From Bacteroidales bacterium (GTDB lineage: Bacteria > Bacteroidota > Bacteroidia > Bacteroidales > GCA-2748055), in the NCBI GenBank assembly GCA_029210585.1, contig JARGFP010000031.1, positions 1 to 42,727 on the forward strand: DNA of 42,727 nt, in the 5' to 3' direction. A program made the position numbers and the translations under genes. A model generated the notes under the pieces. The model did not search any database. It was not told the origin of the DNA and worked only from the letters and a program-made list of their open reading frames with translations. Below, in pieces: positions 7,032 to 16,046 of this stretch. Within the stretch, counting starts at the first letter, position 1. The number at the start of each line of letters is the position of its first letter.

Positions 7032-8246
7032 TTAGTTATTTTTCACTTTCAAAAATTTCTTTTTCTGCTCACCAATTTGAAACAAATAAACACCAACTGT
7101 TAATTGATTGATGTCAATTTGTATTGTCTTTTCTGTCAGATTCCCAGATAAAACTACCCTGCCTAATTGGTCTGTGATATAATAAGTTAATTCGTATATA
7201 GCGTTAGTTGCAGTTATGTATAATACATCACTTGCAGGATTAGGATATATATTTAAGTCAAATTTTTCTTTAATTCCACCAACCGAATTAATTCCACCAC
7301 CATTAGTTGTTCTGAGTATGATACCGCTAGTTAAAGTTGCAACATAACCCGTATCGGCATTTGGAAAATCCATACTATACAACAAATTGTTTGTAGATCC
7401 CAATCCGCTAAAAATTGTGGTCCATGTAGTTCCGGCATCAGTGGTTTGGGCAATTGTACCAGCGGAACCGGCCGTATAACCTTTTTGGGCAGAAGTGAAC
7501 TCCATGGTATGAAACATATCGTTTGTTCCGAAACTGAAAGAAGTCCAACTGTTTCCACCGTCAGAAGTTTTTAATATCGTGGATTTTCCGCAAGCTAGAT
7601 AACCAGTATTGATATCAGTGAAATAAACATGATTTACTTCTCGAAGTTGGTCTATGTTAATTTGTGACCAAGAAGTACCACCGTTAATTGTTTTTAATAA
7701 TTTATCAGAATACATTAGTGTTGCATAACCTACTGTAGCAGAAGGAAAATGAATTGAAGTAATATCATCTGTTGTTCCTGTTGTCAGTTCAGTCCAATTG
7801 CTCCCTTGATTTACAGTTTTATAAATTTTGCCGCTTCGGCAAGCGATATATCCTGTATTGTTATCGGTAAAAAGTATCTGGTTTGGCGAATAGAAACCCA
7901 TACCTGTTGGCAATGTTGTTACTGTCCAGCTAAGTCCTCCATTGATTGTTTTACCTACCTGCGGTTCCCCTCCTGATTCCCCAACTATAATACCTGTTGC
8001 TTCATTGAAAAACCAAATACAATTTGGACCGTTTATAAAAATATTGTCAGCGATTTCAGACCAAGTGTCTCCAGCATCAATCGTTTTATATACTTGATGA
8101 AAGCCTACCGCGAAGCCAGTTTTTCCATTCAGGAAATATAAGTCATGCACTCCCATGGTTTCATTATAGCCACTAGGATACCATTGTGCATGTACTGAAC
8201 AACAAACCAAGAAAGTAAACAACAAAATAAAGAGAATCTTTTTCAT
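7032..8246 (-). CDS. YCF48/BNR-like beta-propeller protein, T9SS-sorted
   Basis: A 404-residue secreted protein. Residues 1-20 form a signal peptide (FLVCCSVHA|Q). Residues about 25-310 contain six to seven repeats with G-(W/Y)-x-V/A-G...I-x-K-T-x-x-G-G-x-x-W, the pattern of YCF48/BNR-type propellers. The C-terminus (DLNIYPNPASDVLYI...GVYLFQIGEQKKKFLKV) is a type A T9SS sorting domain, so the protein should be exported by the PorSS route and displayed or released. Codon use is clearly more AT-rich than the neighbouring carbohydrate genes, suggesting separate origin. The gene stands alone between convergent or unrelated remnants and is bracketed by an inverted repeat. Confidence 0.85.
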   Translation of the reverse strand: MKKILFILLFTFLVCCSVHAQWYPSGYNETMGVHDLYFLNGKTGFAVGFHQVYKTIDAGDTWSEIADNIFINGPNCIWFFNEATGIIVGESGGEPQVGKTINGGLSWTVTTLPTGMGFYSPNQILFTDNNTGYIACRSGKIYKTVNQGSNWTELTTGTTDDITSIHFPSATVGYATLMYSDKLLKTINGGTSWSQINIDQLREVNHVYFTDINTGYLACGKSTILKTSDGGNSWTSFSFGTNDMFHTMEFTSAQKGYTAGSAGTIAQTTDAGTTWTTIFSGLGSTNNLLYSMDFPNADTGYVATLTSGIILRTTNGGGINSVGGIKEKFDLNIYPNPASDVLYITATNAIYELTYYITDQLGRVVLSGNLTEKTIQIDINQLTVGVYLFQIGEQKKKFLKVKNN

Positions 8247-8423
8247 TTCTTCATTTTTTAATTTTCCCTACTCATTTGGCTTTTTAGTGTCGCCCCGTTT
8301 TTTAAGTGGTTTCTGGTCTCCACTTCTTTAAGTTCTTTAATTGTATGTCAGTTGATACATCATTACGAGTCAAAAGTTGGTGGTTCAAATTTGTGTCATA
8401 ATGTCGAGTCGTTTCGTGAACTT

Positions 8424-8434
8424 GCCCATAACAC
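8424..8434. repeat. 11-bp inverted repeat, right copy
   Basis: GCCCATAACAC, exact reverse complement of 7018-7028. It lies 178 bases upstream of the start codon of the propeller gene. Confidence 0.45.
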
Positions 8435-8789
8435 ATTTAAATAAGGACTATTATTCTGGCTCATAGTTAGGTGTTTATTTTTGCTAAGAAATAATATGAG
8501 CACCTAAGGTTTTTATATTTTATATGAATTGGTTTGTTATGCTTACTGACACTGTTTGACCGATGTTTTGTCTGCAAAACCTATTGCTGTTACCCTCAAA
8601 AAATCTGGCTGTGGATTCGCGAATGATCCGGAATCAAATTCATCTGTATGTCTTGCTGAATAAAAGTAAGAAAAAAAATCAATTTCACTTGTATTTCTCC
8701 AGGTCTAGGTTTCGCAATGATTTTTCGCTGAAGATATAGACCTTATGTTTCATGCTGTTTTCGAAACATTTGCGAAATTATTTTTGCGT
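8435..8789. other. intergenic stretch without recognisable gene
   Basis: No convincing coding sequence was seen on either strand. It is AT-rich. A 10-bp palindrome ATTCGCGAAT lies at 8615-8624, the same core as the operator-like repeat at 13750-13773, but no winged-helix gene follows here. Confidence 0.4.
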
Positions 8790-10486
8790 TTACTGCTCCT
8801 TAAAAAATGTAACCTCAGGCAATACCACCAGCACTTCCTTGTCTTTGTCTTCATAGTACCGGTATACCAGGAAGGCGACTTTCGCAGAGGCCGGTGCATA
8901 ACCGAGTTGCTGAAGGTTTTAAATGGTCCAGCATCAAAAATACGTTGTCAAATTCCCTTCCTTTCGATTTGTGCATCGTGGAGACAAGGATGGTATCGCT
9001 GCCTGATTCGATGAAATCTTCCATGGCTGACTCCCCGATGAATATTTCCAGGTCCGACCGGTATTTTACCTTCGGATGGAGCTTTTGAAATGTTTCGATG
9101 GCCTTCCCGATCAGTTCAGCGGGCATGGTGCAGCCAAAGCGGTCGTGCACCTTTCGCCTGACTTCCTCCAACTGGACGTCGGAAATCGTCCGGCGTTCAA
9201 TATCTTCTCCCAACAGTTCAAATACATATCTTGCTTCCCTGAGTTTCAATAAACTGAAATGGTCATTGGTCTGGATCAACCGTACCGGCATCCCCCGCCG
9301 TTTGAGCAGTCCGGACACCTGGAGCGCCTCATTATTTGTCTTTGTCAGCACGCAGGTGGTGCCCGATAATTCAGCATGCATTACCTGGTACACCACGGGT
9401 ATCTCCAGGTTCCCTGAATGATGCCGGAAAACCCTGATCACACCATTTTCGCTGTGCCTGGAAATGATTTCCGTTGATTTCATGCGGACTTCAATGTTCC
9501 TGGCAAACATGTTGGTACATGCAAGCAGTTTCAATTTGGTCATTCCATCCGGCCTTCCGAGCTATTTCCAGGGCTGAATTCGATATGCTGTCCCGCTCCC
9601 TGGTCATGGTCTTCACAGCTTTCCATATTTCGCTGATCTCGTGGAGATCAATCTTCGTCTGGTTCAGCAGGATAAAATGCTTCCCAAGGTCATCTTCATT
9701 AAACAGCACATAGCAATCAGCCCGGATCCTCTCATCCCGTGCTGCCCCGACCGCCTGCTCCTGGAGCGGTATTCCGTCAAACTCCCTGAACGATGGAAAT
9801 CCGAAAAACTCCCAGAGTCCTTTTACCGCATCGAACGATTGATTGCAGTATGCGCAACCGGGTAGGCATGGGTCTGACCTGAGCTGAAACAGGTAGCGTT
9901 CTACATTCGGAAATCGGTGCAAAATCCAGGGAGGCGTAATAGATTCCCGGCTGTTGCAGGTGATCAGCGCCAGCGTATAGGCCAGGGCCACCGGATCTTC
10001 ATTGGCATATGCCGCGAGCGCTTTGTTTTCGCAGCATTGGCCCTGGAAATAGGTGCGGATCAGTTGCTCCGCGCTTACACCGGATGCGCTGGGCTGTACG
10101 AACGCAAAAAATGATTTGAAATATGCTGAATCACCCAGCAGTTTGACGTAGATCTGTTGCAGCAGCGGGTCGGTTTGCCGGAATTGCTCCACCTCGTCAT
10201 AATACAGGTCCCTTGCCTTGGTCGCATCCGTATACGGATTGTTCAGGTTTTCCGGATCCAGCTTATCGTCCTTCACCAGGCTGTGGTAGGGTTTTTCAGG
10301 AAACAGGAGTGCAGAGAGGAACAGCGTATCGATGAATTGAAAGTCGCTAAGCTTTTCCGGGCCCATCCATTTCTCGAGGTAGACCTTATCATGATCGATG
10401 ATATTGTGTCCGCAGATAAACGGACTGGATGCGATAAATGCAGTGAGTTCTTCAGTTAGCAATTGTTCTGAGAAGCGGAAAAGCCA
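8790..10486 (-). pseudogene. exonuclease-RecQ-like helicase, gutted
   Basis: Three minus-strand segments in different frames belong to one large helicase. Segment 1 (about 10486-9545): exonuclease-like CGHNIIDHDKVYL and FIDTLFLSALLFPEKPYHSL, then the entry to a RecQ-type domain (FFGFPSFREFDGIPLQEQAV), which stops just before the Walker A region and jumps to DCYVLFNEDDLGKHFILLNQ. Segment 2 (9543-8915): UvrD-like C-terminal half with TMHKSKGREFDNVFLMLD. Segment 3 (about 8915-8790): APASAKVAFLVYRYYEDKDK to TAA. The motor ATPase and a second block near the end are deleted, and frames shift near 9540 and 8915. The start is also lost: homology ends near 10486, where an ORF6N fragment begins on the other strand. 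Intact relatives are long exonuclease-helicase fusions thought to act in DNA repair or defence. Confidence 0.75.
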
Positions 10487-10665
10487 TCCAGGTCAGCATA
10501 AAAATCATCGAGGTTTTTGTGAAAATGAGAGAATATCTTTCATCCCAGCATGAATTATATCACAAAACAGAGGAGCTTGAAAGAAAAGGCCTGGAACACG
10601 ACGAAAAACTTCTTCTGATATTTGACTATCTCAAACAGCTGGAACAAGCGAAGCAAGACGAGTAG
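10459..10665 (+). pseudogene. ORF6N-domain protein, 3' fragment
   Basis: Plus-strand codons read LRSGKAIQVSIKIIEVFVKM, then REYLSSQHELYHKTEELERK, GLEHDEKLLLIFDYLKQLEQ and AKQDE, ending at TAG 10663-10665. This matches the C-terminal helical part known from ORF6N-domain proteins (I.R.FVKMREYL, IFDYLKQ). The DNA-binding ORF6N half is absent; the fragment starts at the broken 5' edge of the helicase remnant. ORF6N proteins are phage- and accessory-region-associated putative DNA-binding proteins. Confidence 0.65.
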
Positions 10666-10753
10666 GAATTTAAAAACCGGAGATCAATTGGATATACAGA
10701 CAGGGTGAAAAGAAATAACCTCATGCGTAACGGTCCTGTTGCTGTGTCGTGTT

Positions 10754-10957
10754 TTATTCAAGGTCCAATACTATCAGAATATTTTCCCTGACTTTCTGAA
10801 TCAAATCATCAGGCAATGATCCAATCTTCTTGATTAACCTTTTATTATCAATCGCCCTGATTTGGTCAATTAAAACATCACAACTCTGAAGTAAATCAGC
10901 AGTTCCTTTTATTAAATGTACCCTTAATATCTCAGACTCCTTTTCAATATCAATCCT
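10754..10957 (-). pseudogene. MazF/PemK-type toxin, 3' fragment
   Basis: The minus strand reads IDIEKESEILRVHLIKG, then LIDQIRAIDNKRLIKKIGSL and a closing helix with ENILIVLDLE before TAA 10754-10756. The D-Q-I-R-A-I-D-x-x-R-L block is characteristic of MazF/PemK RNases. The first half, with its catalytic Arg region, is missing: a TGA precedes residue 1 of the fragment, with a possible ENRGQV trace in another frame before it. No antitoxin gene is seen next to it. Confidence 0.6.
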
Positions 10958-11167
10958 TCACCTGCCCTCTATTTTCAAAGACGTTTCCAAAAAAATAATG
11001 ATCTTTGCAACCCAGGAAAGATGATCATATCGTCTTAATTGCGAAATAACGAAAGGATAAATAACGGAAGTGAACCATGGAGACGCTTGTTGGGCTATTT
11101 TTCTTAATATAAGCCAGACGAACAATTCTGTTCGTTACACAGCATAGCAAAATTTACCAGGATACAC
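10958..11167. other. intergenic region upstream of the DUF6880-like gene
   Basis: AT-rich and without recognisable genes; presumably holds the promoter of the gene at 11168. I found no clear -7/-33 elements. Confidence 0.3.
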
Positions 11168-12523
11168 ATGGATGATAACACAAGAAAAAAGCTGATTGAT
11201 AAGGGTGCCGGGGCACTGGCAGATGCGCTCATAAGCCTTGCAGGGCAGAACGATCTTGCTGCTGATGTGGTGGAAAGACTCAGCAGTGATCAGTCGGAGT
11301 TAATAAAAAAGGTCAAAAGAAAGATTAGCGGACTCAAGCGCAGGAAAGCTTTCATTCACTGGAGGGAATCCGGGAAGTTTGCAGACCACATCGAGGCAAT
11401 ACTCACCGATATAAAGGCGGCTGAACCCGATCCTGAAACAGGGTTAGGGTTGCTGGCTGCTTTTTATGAAACCGATAAAGCTGTATTCAACAACTGTGAC
11501 GATTCAAGTGGCCATATTAGCATACATTACAAGGTTATTGCACCGAATATGTTTGCAATGTATGCCTCAGACTGTGCAGATAAAAAGATGGTATTGGATC
11601 TGCTTATCAAGTTATATTCTGATGATGATTTTTCTCTGAGAGAGGGGTTGATCGAGAAAACGTGTGAGATGATCGGGTTGCACGAGACGCTTAATTCCAT
11701 TCACCTGTTCGAAATGCTGGAAGAGCAAGAAGAAGATGAATACCAGAAATACCATTACCAACGCGCTATTTTATCACTGGCAAGGCAAACGCACGATCCC
11801 CAACTATTTGAAAGGACCACGTTGAAGTACCAACCACAACCCGGAGCTGCAGCCATCCTGGATATTGCAGAGGTTTACCTTGCGTCCGGGGAACCGGGGA
11901 TCGCGAATGAATGGGTGGGAAAAATTCCAGAGGGTGATATCTATATGGCGGACAAACGTGACAATCTTTTGCTGCTAATTTACAAAGCGTTGGGAAATCC
12001 GGAAAAACTGGAAAAAACAGCATGGAAAAAATTCAGAGCAAGGAGGAGCCTGGATTCACTCAACATGCTCCTGGAAGTGATCGGGGAGGACAAACGCGAA
12101 CAGATCATTGAAGATGAAGCATACTATATCATAGATGAAGAAAAAGAGGCAAATTATAATGACATCCAGTTTCTCATTGATACAAAGCAGTTTGATGAAG
12201 CCGATATCTGTATCCTGGTAAAAGCCGGAACGGGTAAACTTGACGGGTATTTGTATCCAATTCTTTTACCGATCGCCAAAGCAATGGAAAAAGAAGAGCG
12301 GTTTCTTTCTGCGTACGTAATCTACAGGGAACTCATGCTTTCCATTCTTGACCGTAAATTCTATAAAGGCTACTCTCATGCTGCGAAATACCTCAGGAAA
12401 CTCAATGCACTGTCGGAGAAAATCGAAGACTGGCAGGATCTGGGTAATCACCAGGAATTTCTAAACTGGCTTGAAGTTGTTCACGGTAAGAAAAGCAGCT
12501 TCTGGAGGCACTACCGCGGATAA
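11168..12523 (+). CDS. DUF6880-like helical repeat protein
   Basis: A 451-residue, highly helical, acidic cytoplasmic protein without signal or membrane segment. The N-terminal part has RKAFIHWRESGKFADHIEAI; the middle is TPR-like (LLIKLYSDDDFSLREGLIEK, ILDIAEVYLASGEPGIANEW). The C-terminus AYVIYRELMLSILDRKFYKG ... YSHAAKYLRKLNAL is the pattern of DUF6880. Relatives often sit beside SWIM-zinc-finger or nucleic-acid-related genes, but none is seen here. A 71-bp piece of a closely related gene, 89% identical, is at 17675-17745. The end overlaps the convergent nucleotidyltransferase gene by 13 bases. Confidence 0.75.
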   Translation: MDDNTRKKLIDKGAGALADALISLAGQNDLAADVVERLSSDQSELIKKVKRKISGLKRRKAFIHWRESGKFADHIEAILTDIKAAEPDPETGLGLLAAFYETDKAVFNNCDDSSGHISIHYKVIAPNMFAMYASDCADKKMVLDLLIKLYSDDDFSLREGLIEKTCEMIGLHETLNSIHLFEMLEEQEEDEYQKYHYQRAILSLARQTHDPQLFERTTLKYQPQPGAAAILDIAEVYLASGEPGIANEWVGKIPEGDIYMADKRDNLLLLIYKALGNPEKLEKTAWKKFRARRSLDSLNMLLEVIGEDKREQIIEDEAYYIIDEEKEANYNDIQFLIDTKQFDEADICILVKAGTGKLDGYLYPILLPIAKAMEKEERFLSAYVIYRELMLSILDRKFYKGYSHAAKYLRKLNALSEKIEDWQDLGNHQEFLNWLEVVHGKKSSFWRHYRG

Positions 12524-13221
12524 TGGGAAGTATCAATTTTCGAAATACTTCGAATTAGCTCTATAATAATAACAGTGCTTTCCCGACCGGCGCCATAAGG
12601 TAATGCACTTTCAACTCCTTCTGTAAGGTCAGTATTATCCAATAGATATTGACATTCTTCTTTTAAATAGGTTTTAACCGAAGCATTTGAATTAGTAATA
12701 CTTTCCAATAAATCAGCATAATTGTCAAGGATATATATGATGTCCTCAAAATCATGACTTTGGCGCAGATCCTTACCTCCTCTGTTTTTATGGGCTTCGA
12801 ATTTAGCTGCCAAATAATATGTTGGTGGAAACACAAATATTTCTGTCCCATCAGGCAATGTTTTAACAATTTTATTCTCAATTCCTTCTTCATACCATAT
12901 ATTAGTGAACCCAAGCACATTCGAATCTGTTGGCATTACATCAACCTTAATCTCTTTGAAAATCCATCTACATATAGGAGCTCCTTCTGATGTATCATTG
13001 GCAAATCCTTTTATTCTTAATCTATCCTCTAACTTTGCATGTGCCGTTCTTGAGCTTAATTCAATTACACAATCAACATCAAGTGTAATTCTAATATCTG
13101 AAGCTGCGGGATTATCAGCGTAAAGTTCAGCAACTGCTCCCCCAACAAATACCACTTTATCTTTTAGATCCCCCAACCCGTTTGCAACGGTTTGTAGCAT
13201 TACCATGTTTGTACTAGGCAT
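12511..13221 (-). CDS. nucleotidyltransferase (AbiEii-like), copy B, intact
   Basis: A 236-residue protein with a nucleotidyltransferase core: FVGGAVAELY (G27, G28), TLDVDCVI (D48, D50) and IKVDVMPTD (third Asp D94). It is followed by AAKFEAHKNRGGKDLRQSHD, the helical K-x-x-A-x-x-x-R...KD element seen in AbiEii/MenA-type toxins. Known relatives transfer nucleotides to RNA (for example tRNA in MenA) or proteins; which target applies here is unknown. The ATG overlaps the end of the winged-helix gene by 8 bases, so the pair is co-translated in the order regulator then enzyme, as in AbiE and MenAT systems. All catalytic carboxylates are present, unlike the deleted copy at 6463-6905. Confidence 0.8.
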   Translation of the reverse strand: MPSTNMVMLQTVANGLGDLKDKVVFVGGAVAELYADNPAASDIRITLDVDCVIELSSRTAHAKLEDRLRIKGFANDTSEGAPICRWIFKEIKVDVMPTDSNVLGFTNIWYEEGIENKIVKTLPDGTEIFVFPPTYYLAAKFEAHKNRGGKDLRQSHDFEDIIYILDNYADLLESITNSNASVKTYLKEECQYLLDNTDLTEGVESALPYGAGRESTVIIIELIRSISKIDTSHYPR

Positions 13222-13744
13222 GTTTTAATCGTTTATTTAATTCATCAATTGCAATCTTTATTTCTCTTACCCGCCCAACTCGGAAGGTATCTGCAATGGA
13301 TAGCAGTTCATAGAAAAATTTATCCTCTTGCACTATTTGTGGTACAGTTTTAAATAGTGGTTCAATGGCTTGTCCTCGATGACTACCTCTTGCATAAGCC
13401 CAAACATAATTATCATTACCTGCTGATATATGTTCTTTTATTGGAGATGCAGAATGTGCAGTAGGAATTCCCTTTACAGTAGCTCCTGGCTCAACCGGAA
13501 ATACATACTTTAATCCATAAATTAAAAATTCTGAGAACGAATTAATACTGACTTTCCTTTTTCCTGAATCAATAAGTCCTGCAATTTTGCATCTGTTTAA
13601 TGCTTCAGACACTTCAGATGGGCTTAAATAGATAGCATTTGCAATATCAATATTACGCCAATCACTATTGCGTTGTGCGATTATTTTCATTAACACAACA
13701 ATGTCTTGTGGTCGCATTCCATTATGCTTCTTCATAATAAACAT
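13214..13744 (-). CDS. winged-helix regulator/antitoxin-like protein, copy B
   Basis: A 176-residue protein starting MFIMKKHNGMRPQDIVVLMK. HTH: IANAIYLSPSEVSEALNRCK. The larger C-terminal part holds YVFPVEPGATVKGIPTAHSA, YVWAYARGSHRGQAIEPLF and FRVGRVREIK. Spacing and motifs match copy A at 5949-6473. It is the first gene of a two-gene operon with the nucleotidyltransferase. The start at 13744 is close to ATG 13735 (MKKHN), and either may be used. A repeat of ATTCGCG just upstream is a candidate operator. It most likely acts as DNA-binding antitoxin or repressor of the pair (inference). Confidence 0.78.
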   Translation of the reverse strand: MFIMKKHNGMRPQDIVVLMKIIAQRNSDWRNIDIANAIYLSPSEVSEALNRCKIAGLIDSGKRKVSINSFSEFLIYGLKYVFPVEPGATVKGIPTAHSASPIKEHISAGNDNYVWAYARGSHRGQAIEPLFKTVPQIVQEDKFFYELLSIADTFRVGRVREIKIAIDELNKRLKHA

Positions 13745-13749
13745 CTTTA

Positions 13750-13773
13750 ATTCGCGATTCGCGATTCGCGAAT
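13750..13773 (-). promoter_or_regulatory. ATTCGCG x3 repeat, likely operator
   Basis: Three perfect tandem heptamers ATTCGCG followed by AAT (13750-13773); the unit creates overlapping TTCGCGAA-type half-sites and ends in the palindrome ATTCGCGAAT. It starts 6 bases upstream of ATG 13744. Copy A of the gene pair has a palindrome with the core TCGCGA in the same place. Confidence 0.6.
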
Positions 13774-13921
13774 AGCAAATATATTAAATAATGCGCTCAA
13801 ACAAAAAGAATTCTTCGGGTATTATTTCAATAGCAGTAAGACTGCCATAAATTGGTAGTCGAAAAAACTGGCAGCTTATATTATAACTTTCAAATCTAAG
13901 TATACTGAATTCTACTTTCCT

Positions 13922-14035
13922 TCACTTATACTCCCCCGCTTCGATCCCGTACTCTTCCATTATAATTCGGACCATCGTGGTCCACCGCAGCGGGCTGCCC
14001 CGGTTTGGGTCGCTTGAAGTCGTACTGCACTGCAA
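13922..14035 (-). pseudogene. coding-like 3' fragment, unknown family
   Basis: On the minus strand one frame reads SDPNRGSPLRWTTMVRIIME and then EYGIEAGEYK before TGA 13922-13924. It looks like a genuine protein C-terminus, but a second frame is also open over part of it and I recognise no family. It follows the stop of the isomerase-like gene at once, so its front is lost. Confidence 0.25.
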
Positions 14036-14043
14036 AAAATGGG

Positions 14044-14922
14044 TTATGCTCCAAGCATATCTCTGAATATTTCTCGCTGCTCATTCATTGCTTTAATTTT
14101 GTCGGATGGATCTGTTCTTGCTTCGAGCAATATCCACCCGCTATAATTCATCTCCTTGAATAAATCCATGAGTTGCTGGTAAGGATAATCTCCGACATTT
14201 AGTTCACGAATGTGTACCGTATCGCCAAACCATTTCTGCACAGATTTAAAATTTGCTTCCAGTCCGGGAGGTAAGAGATCCTGATCATTACAGTTCCAGC
14301 AAATTTTCACATTATCTTCCGTGACCTGCTCAAAAATAGCCTTCATATTTGGTATTTTCTGGGTTTCCACTCCATGTACCTCAACCCTGATTTCCTGTCC
14401 AAAATCTTTCCCAAATTTGCCAACTTCATTCAATGATGCCGCAATTTGACTTATAGTTTTTTCCTTTGATACTCCTGCCGGAAAAGCATTGGGCTTCACC
14501 TTTATTCCTGTGGCACCTATGTCGTAACACAATTTTGTATATGCCTTCGTTTCTTCAATAATTTTCCTGAGCAGTGCTTTATCTGTATGGTGATAATCAA
14601 AATTTGCCCCATAGCCCACGCATGTCACCCGACTATCCTGAAACCGCTTTTTAACCTCTGTACGTTCTTTAGACGACAGGTTGGTTTCAACACCATGGGC
14701 ATGTTGGGTGCGCAATTCAACTCCCATAAAACCAGTTTTTTCGCAATTCGAAATCAAGGTAGGTAAGTCCCAGTCTTTCCCCCATAAATAGGTAACCAGG
14801 CCCAGTTTCATTTTTGACCTCTTTAACAAAAATTGCGCTGAAATGGGATCCATCATGGACATACCCAGGCCGGCAAAAAGGCTTTTCTGTATAAAGCCAC
14901 GACGTGTATGTTTTTCCATCAT
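14044..14922 (-). CDS. TIM-barrel sugar isomerase/epimerase-like protein
   Basis: A 292-residue protein with a Tat-like leader (TRRGFIQKSLFAGLG) and then an AP-endonuclease-2-type TIM barrel: MKLGLVTYLWGKDWDLPTL, GFMGVELRTQHAHGVE, VEVHGVE, CWNCND, VHIRELN and GWILLEART. The Glu/His/Asp set at strand ends is the usual metal site of this xylose-isomerase-like superfamily. It is the last gene of a three-gene minus-strand operon after the PmoA-like (41-base gap) and Gfo/Idh genes. Such sets process oxidised or keto sugars; the exact reaction cannot be told from sequence alone. Confidence 0.82.
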   Translation of the reverse strand: MMEKHTRRGFIQKSLFAGLGMSMMDPISAQFLLKRSKMKLGLVTYLWGKDWDLPTLISNCEKTGFMGVELRTQHAHGVETNLSSKERTEVKKRFQDSRVTCVGYGANFDYHHTDKALLRKIIEETKAYTKLCYDIGATGIKVKPNAFPAGVSKEKTISQIAASLNEVGKFGKDFGQEIRVEVHGVETQKIPNMKAIFEQVTEDNVKICWNCNDQDLLPPGLEANFKSVQKWFGDTVHIRELNVGDYPYQQLMDLFKEMNYSGWILLEARTDPSDKIKAMNEQREIFRDMLGA

Positions 14923-14963
14923 CTTATAAAAATTTAAATTACCGGTTTTCTTGCAAGCACGTT

Positions 14964-15995
14964 TTATTTCCCGGCATAGTCATCGGCCAGTCTGTCAATC
15001 TCCTCATCTGAAACAGGCCCATGTGCAACTACAAGTCTGTACTTAAAAGTAACTGTCTCTCCCTCTTCTAAAGTGAAATTTAATTCGTTTTTTCCATTCG
15101 AAAATACCTTCTGCCCCAAAGTGTTGGCTGCAAATAATCCATACCCCCTGGCATGCCAATAGGTAGGATAGCCTGCATTCGATGGGTGGTCTATAATCAC
15201 CAGCGCAACCTTTTCTTCATTGATTTCTCCTGAAAGTTTCATCCACCTGCTACGTGTACCCCATACTTCCTCTCCTTCAATGCCTTCAGCACTCAGATAA
15301 TTGCCTTTCACAAGTGTGTTATCCATGTTTTTAACTTCTGTGATTATCCCATGGGAGTCAACTAATTTTGTAGGCTGATCAGAAGGTAATTCTAATTCCC
15401 GCGCTACCCGAATGGCAAACATACCTTCTTTGTTATCGGTAAACTTTACTTCATTGATAACTGCTTTTAAACTGGTGGTGCGATCGATAATTCTATATTG
15501 CTCTTTTGCAATAAACGCAAACCTGCTTCTTTCATTTAAAAGGGGCTTGCCATCCGGACCTTTCCACACTGCGGTTGTCTCTAAAACAGCGCTTCCTTTT
15601 CCGTGCTCAGCTTTTTCTATGGACTGATGATAAATTGTACCGTAGCGGTGCCTGTCTTCTTCCGGAATCGCTTCAGAGTTATTCCAGAAATCCAATCCGT
15701 TCACATCACCATAGTTAAGCCATACGCCCACATGATGCGGATGGTCCGTCCGGTCACCCTCTTTCATAGCGAGGGGAAAACTACGTGTAAGCATATTTCC
15801 CTCCTCAGACATCACAGGCCATAAGACAGGTTTTTTGATGTTGACGGGATAGATGTATGAAGTAAAAAGCTGACCGTCGATCAACACGTCAACCTTTTTC
15901 TCTTGTTCATTCACTAACAATTCAACCGTAGGCTGCGAGGTGCATTGGTAAAAGAACAACATGCTGCCGGTTAAAAGAATTAATAATTTTTTCAT
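14964..15995 (-). CDS. PmoA/DUF6807 family lipoprotein
   Basis: A 343-residue protein with a lipoprotein signal (LFFYQC, Cys at residue 18). The body has DRTDHPHHVGVWLNYGDVNG, LDFWNN and, near the C-terminus, HPSNAGYPTYWHARGYGLFA, the signature of DUF6807 (PmoA-named family). Despite the PmoA name these are not methane monooxygenase subunits; they occur with Gfo/Idh oxidoreductases and sugar isomerases in Bacteroidota and Planctomycetota sugar clusters. The middle position of the operon fits that pattern. Function unknown; His-rich motifs suggest a metal or sugar site. Confidence 0.85.
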   Translation of the reverse strand: MKKLLILLTGSMLFFYQCTSQPTVELLVNEQEKKVDVLIDGQLFTSYIYPVNIKKPVLWPVMSEEGNMLTRSFPLAMKEGDRTDHPHHVGVWLNYGDVNGLDFWNNSEAIPEEDRHRYGTIYHQSIEKAEHGKGSAVLETTAVWKGPDGKPLLNERSRFAFIAKEQYRIIDRTTSLKAVINEVKFTDNKEGMFAIRVARELELPSDQPTKLVDSHGIITEVKNMDNTLVKGNYLSAEGIEGEEVWGTRSRWMKLSGEINEEKVALVIIDHPSNAGYPTYWHARGYGLFAANTLGQKVFSNGKNELNFTLEEGETVTFKYRLVVAHGPVSDEEIDRLADDYAGK

Positions 15996-16046
15996 CTCTA
16001 TGAATCTCTGTTTAAGCTGTTAATTTACTTTATGGACAGCCACAAT

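Noticed and set aside
7018-8434. Integron cassette with attC sites
   Set aside because: The 11-mers do not fit the RYYYAAC/GTTRRRY core, no attC-like fold was found and no integrase or array is present.
8615-8624. ATTCGCGAAT as a third operator of the winged-helix family
   Set aside because: No winged-helix gene or start codon in suitable distance; a 10-bp match can arise by chance.
13750-13773. CRISPR-like or simple microsatellite repeat
   Set aside because: Units are contiguous heptamers without spacers, limited to three copies and placed at a regulator start, which fits an operator better.
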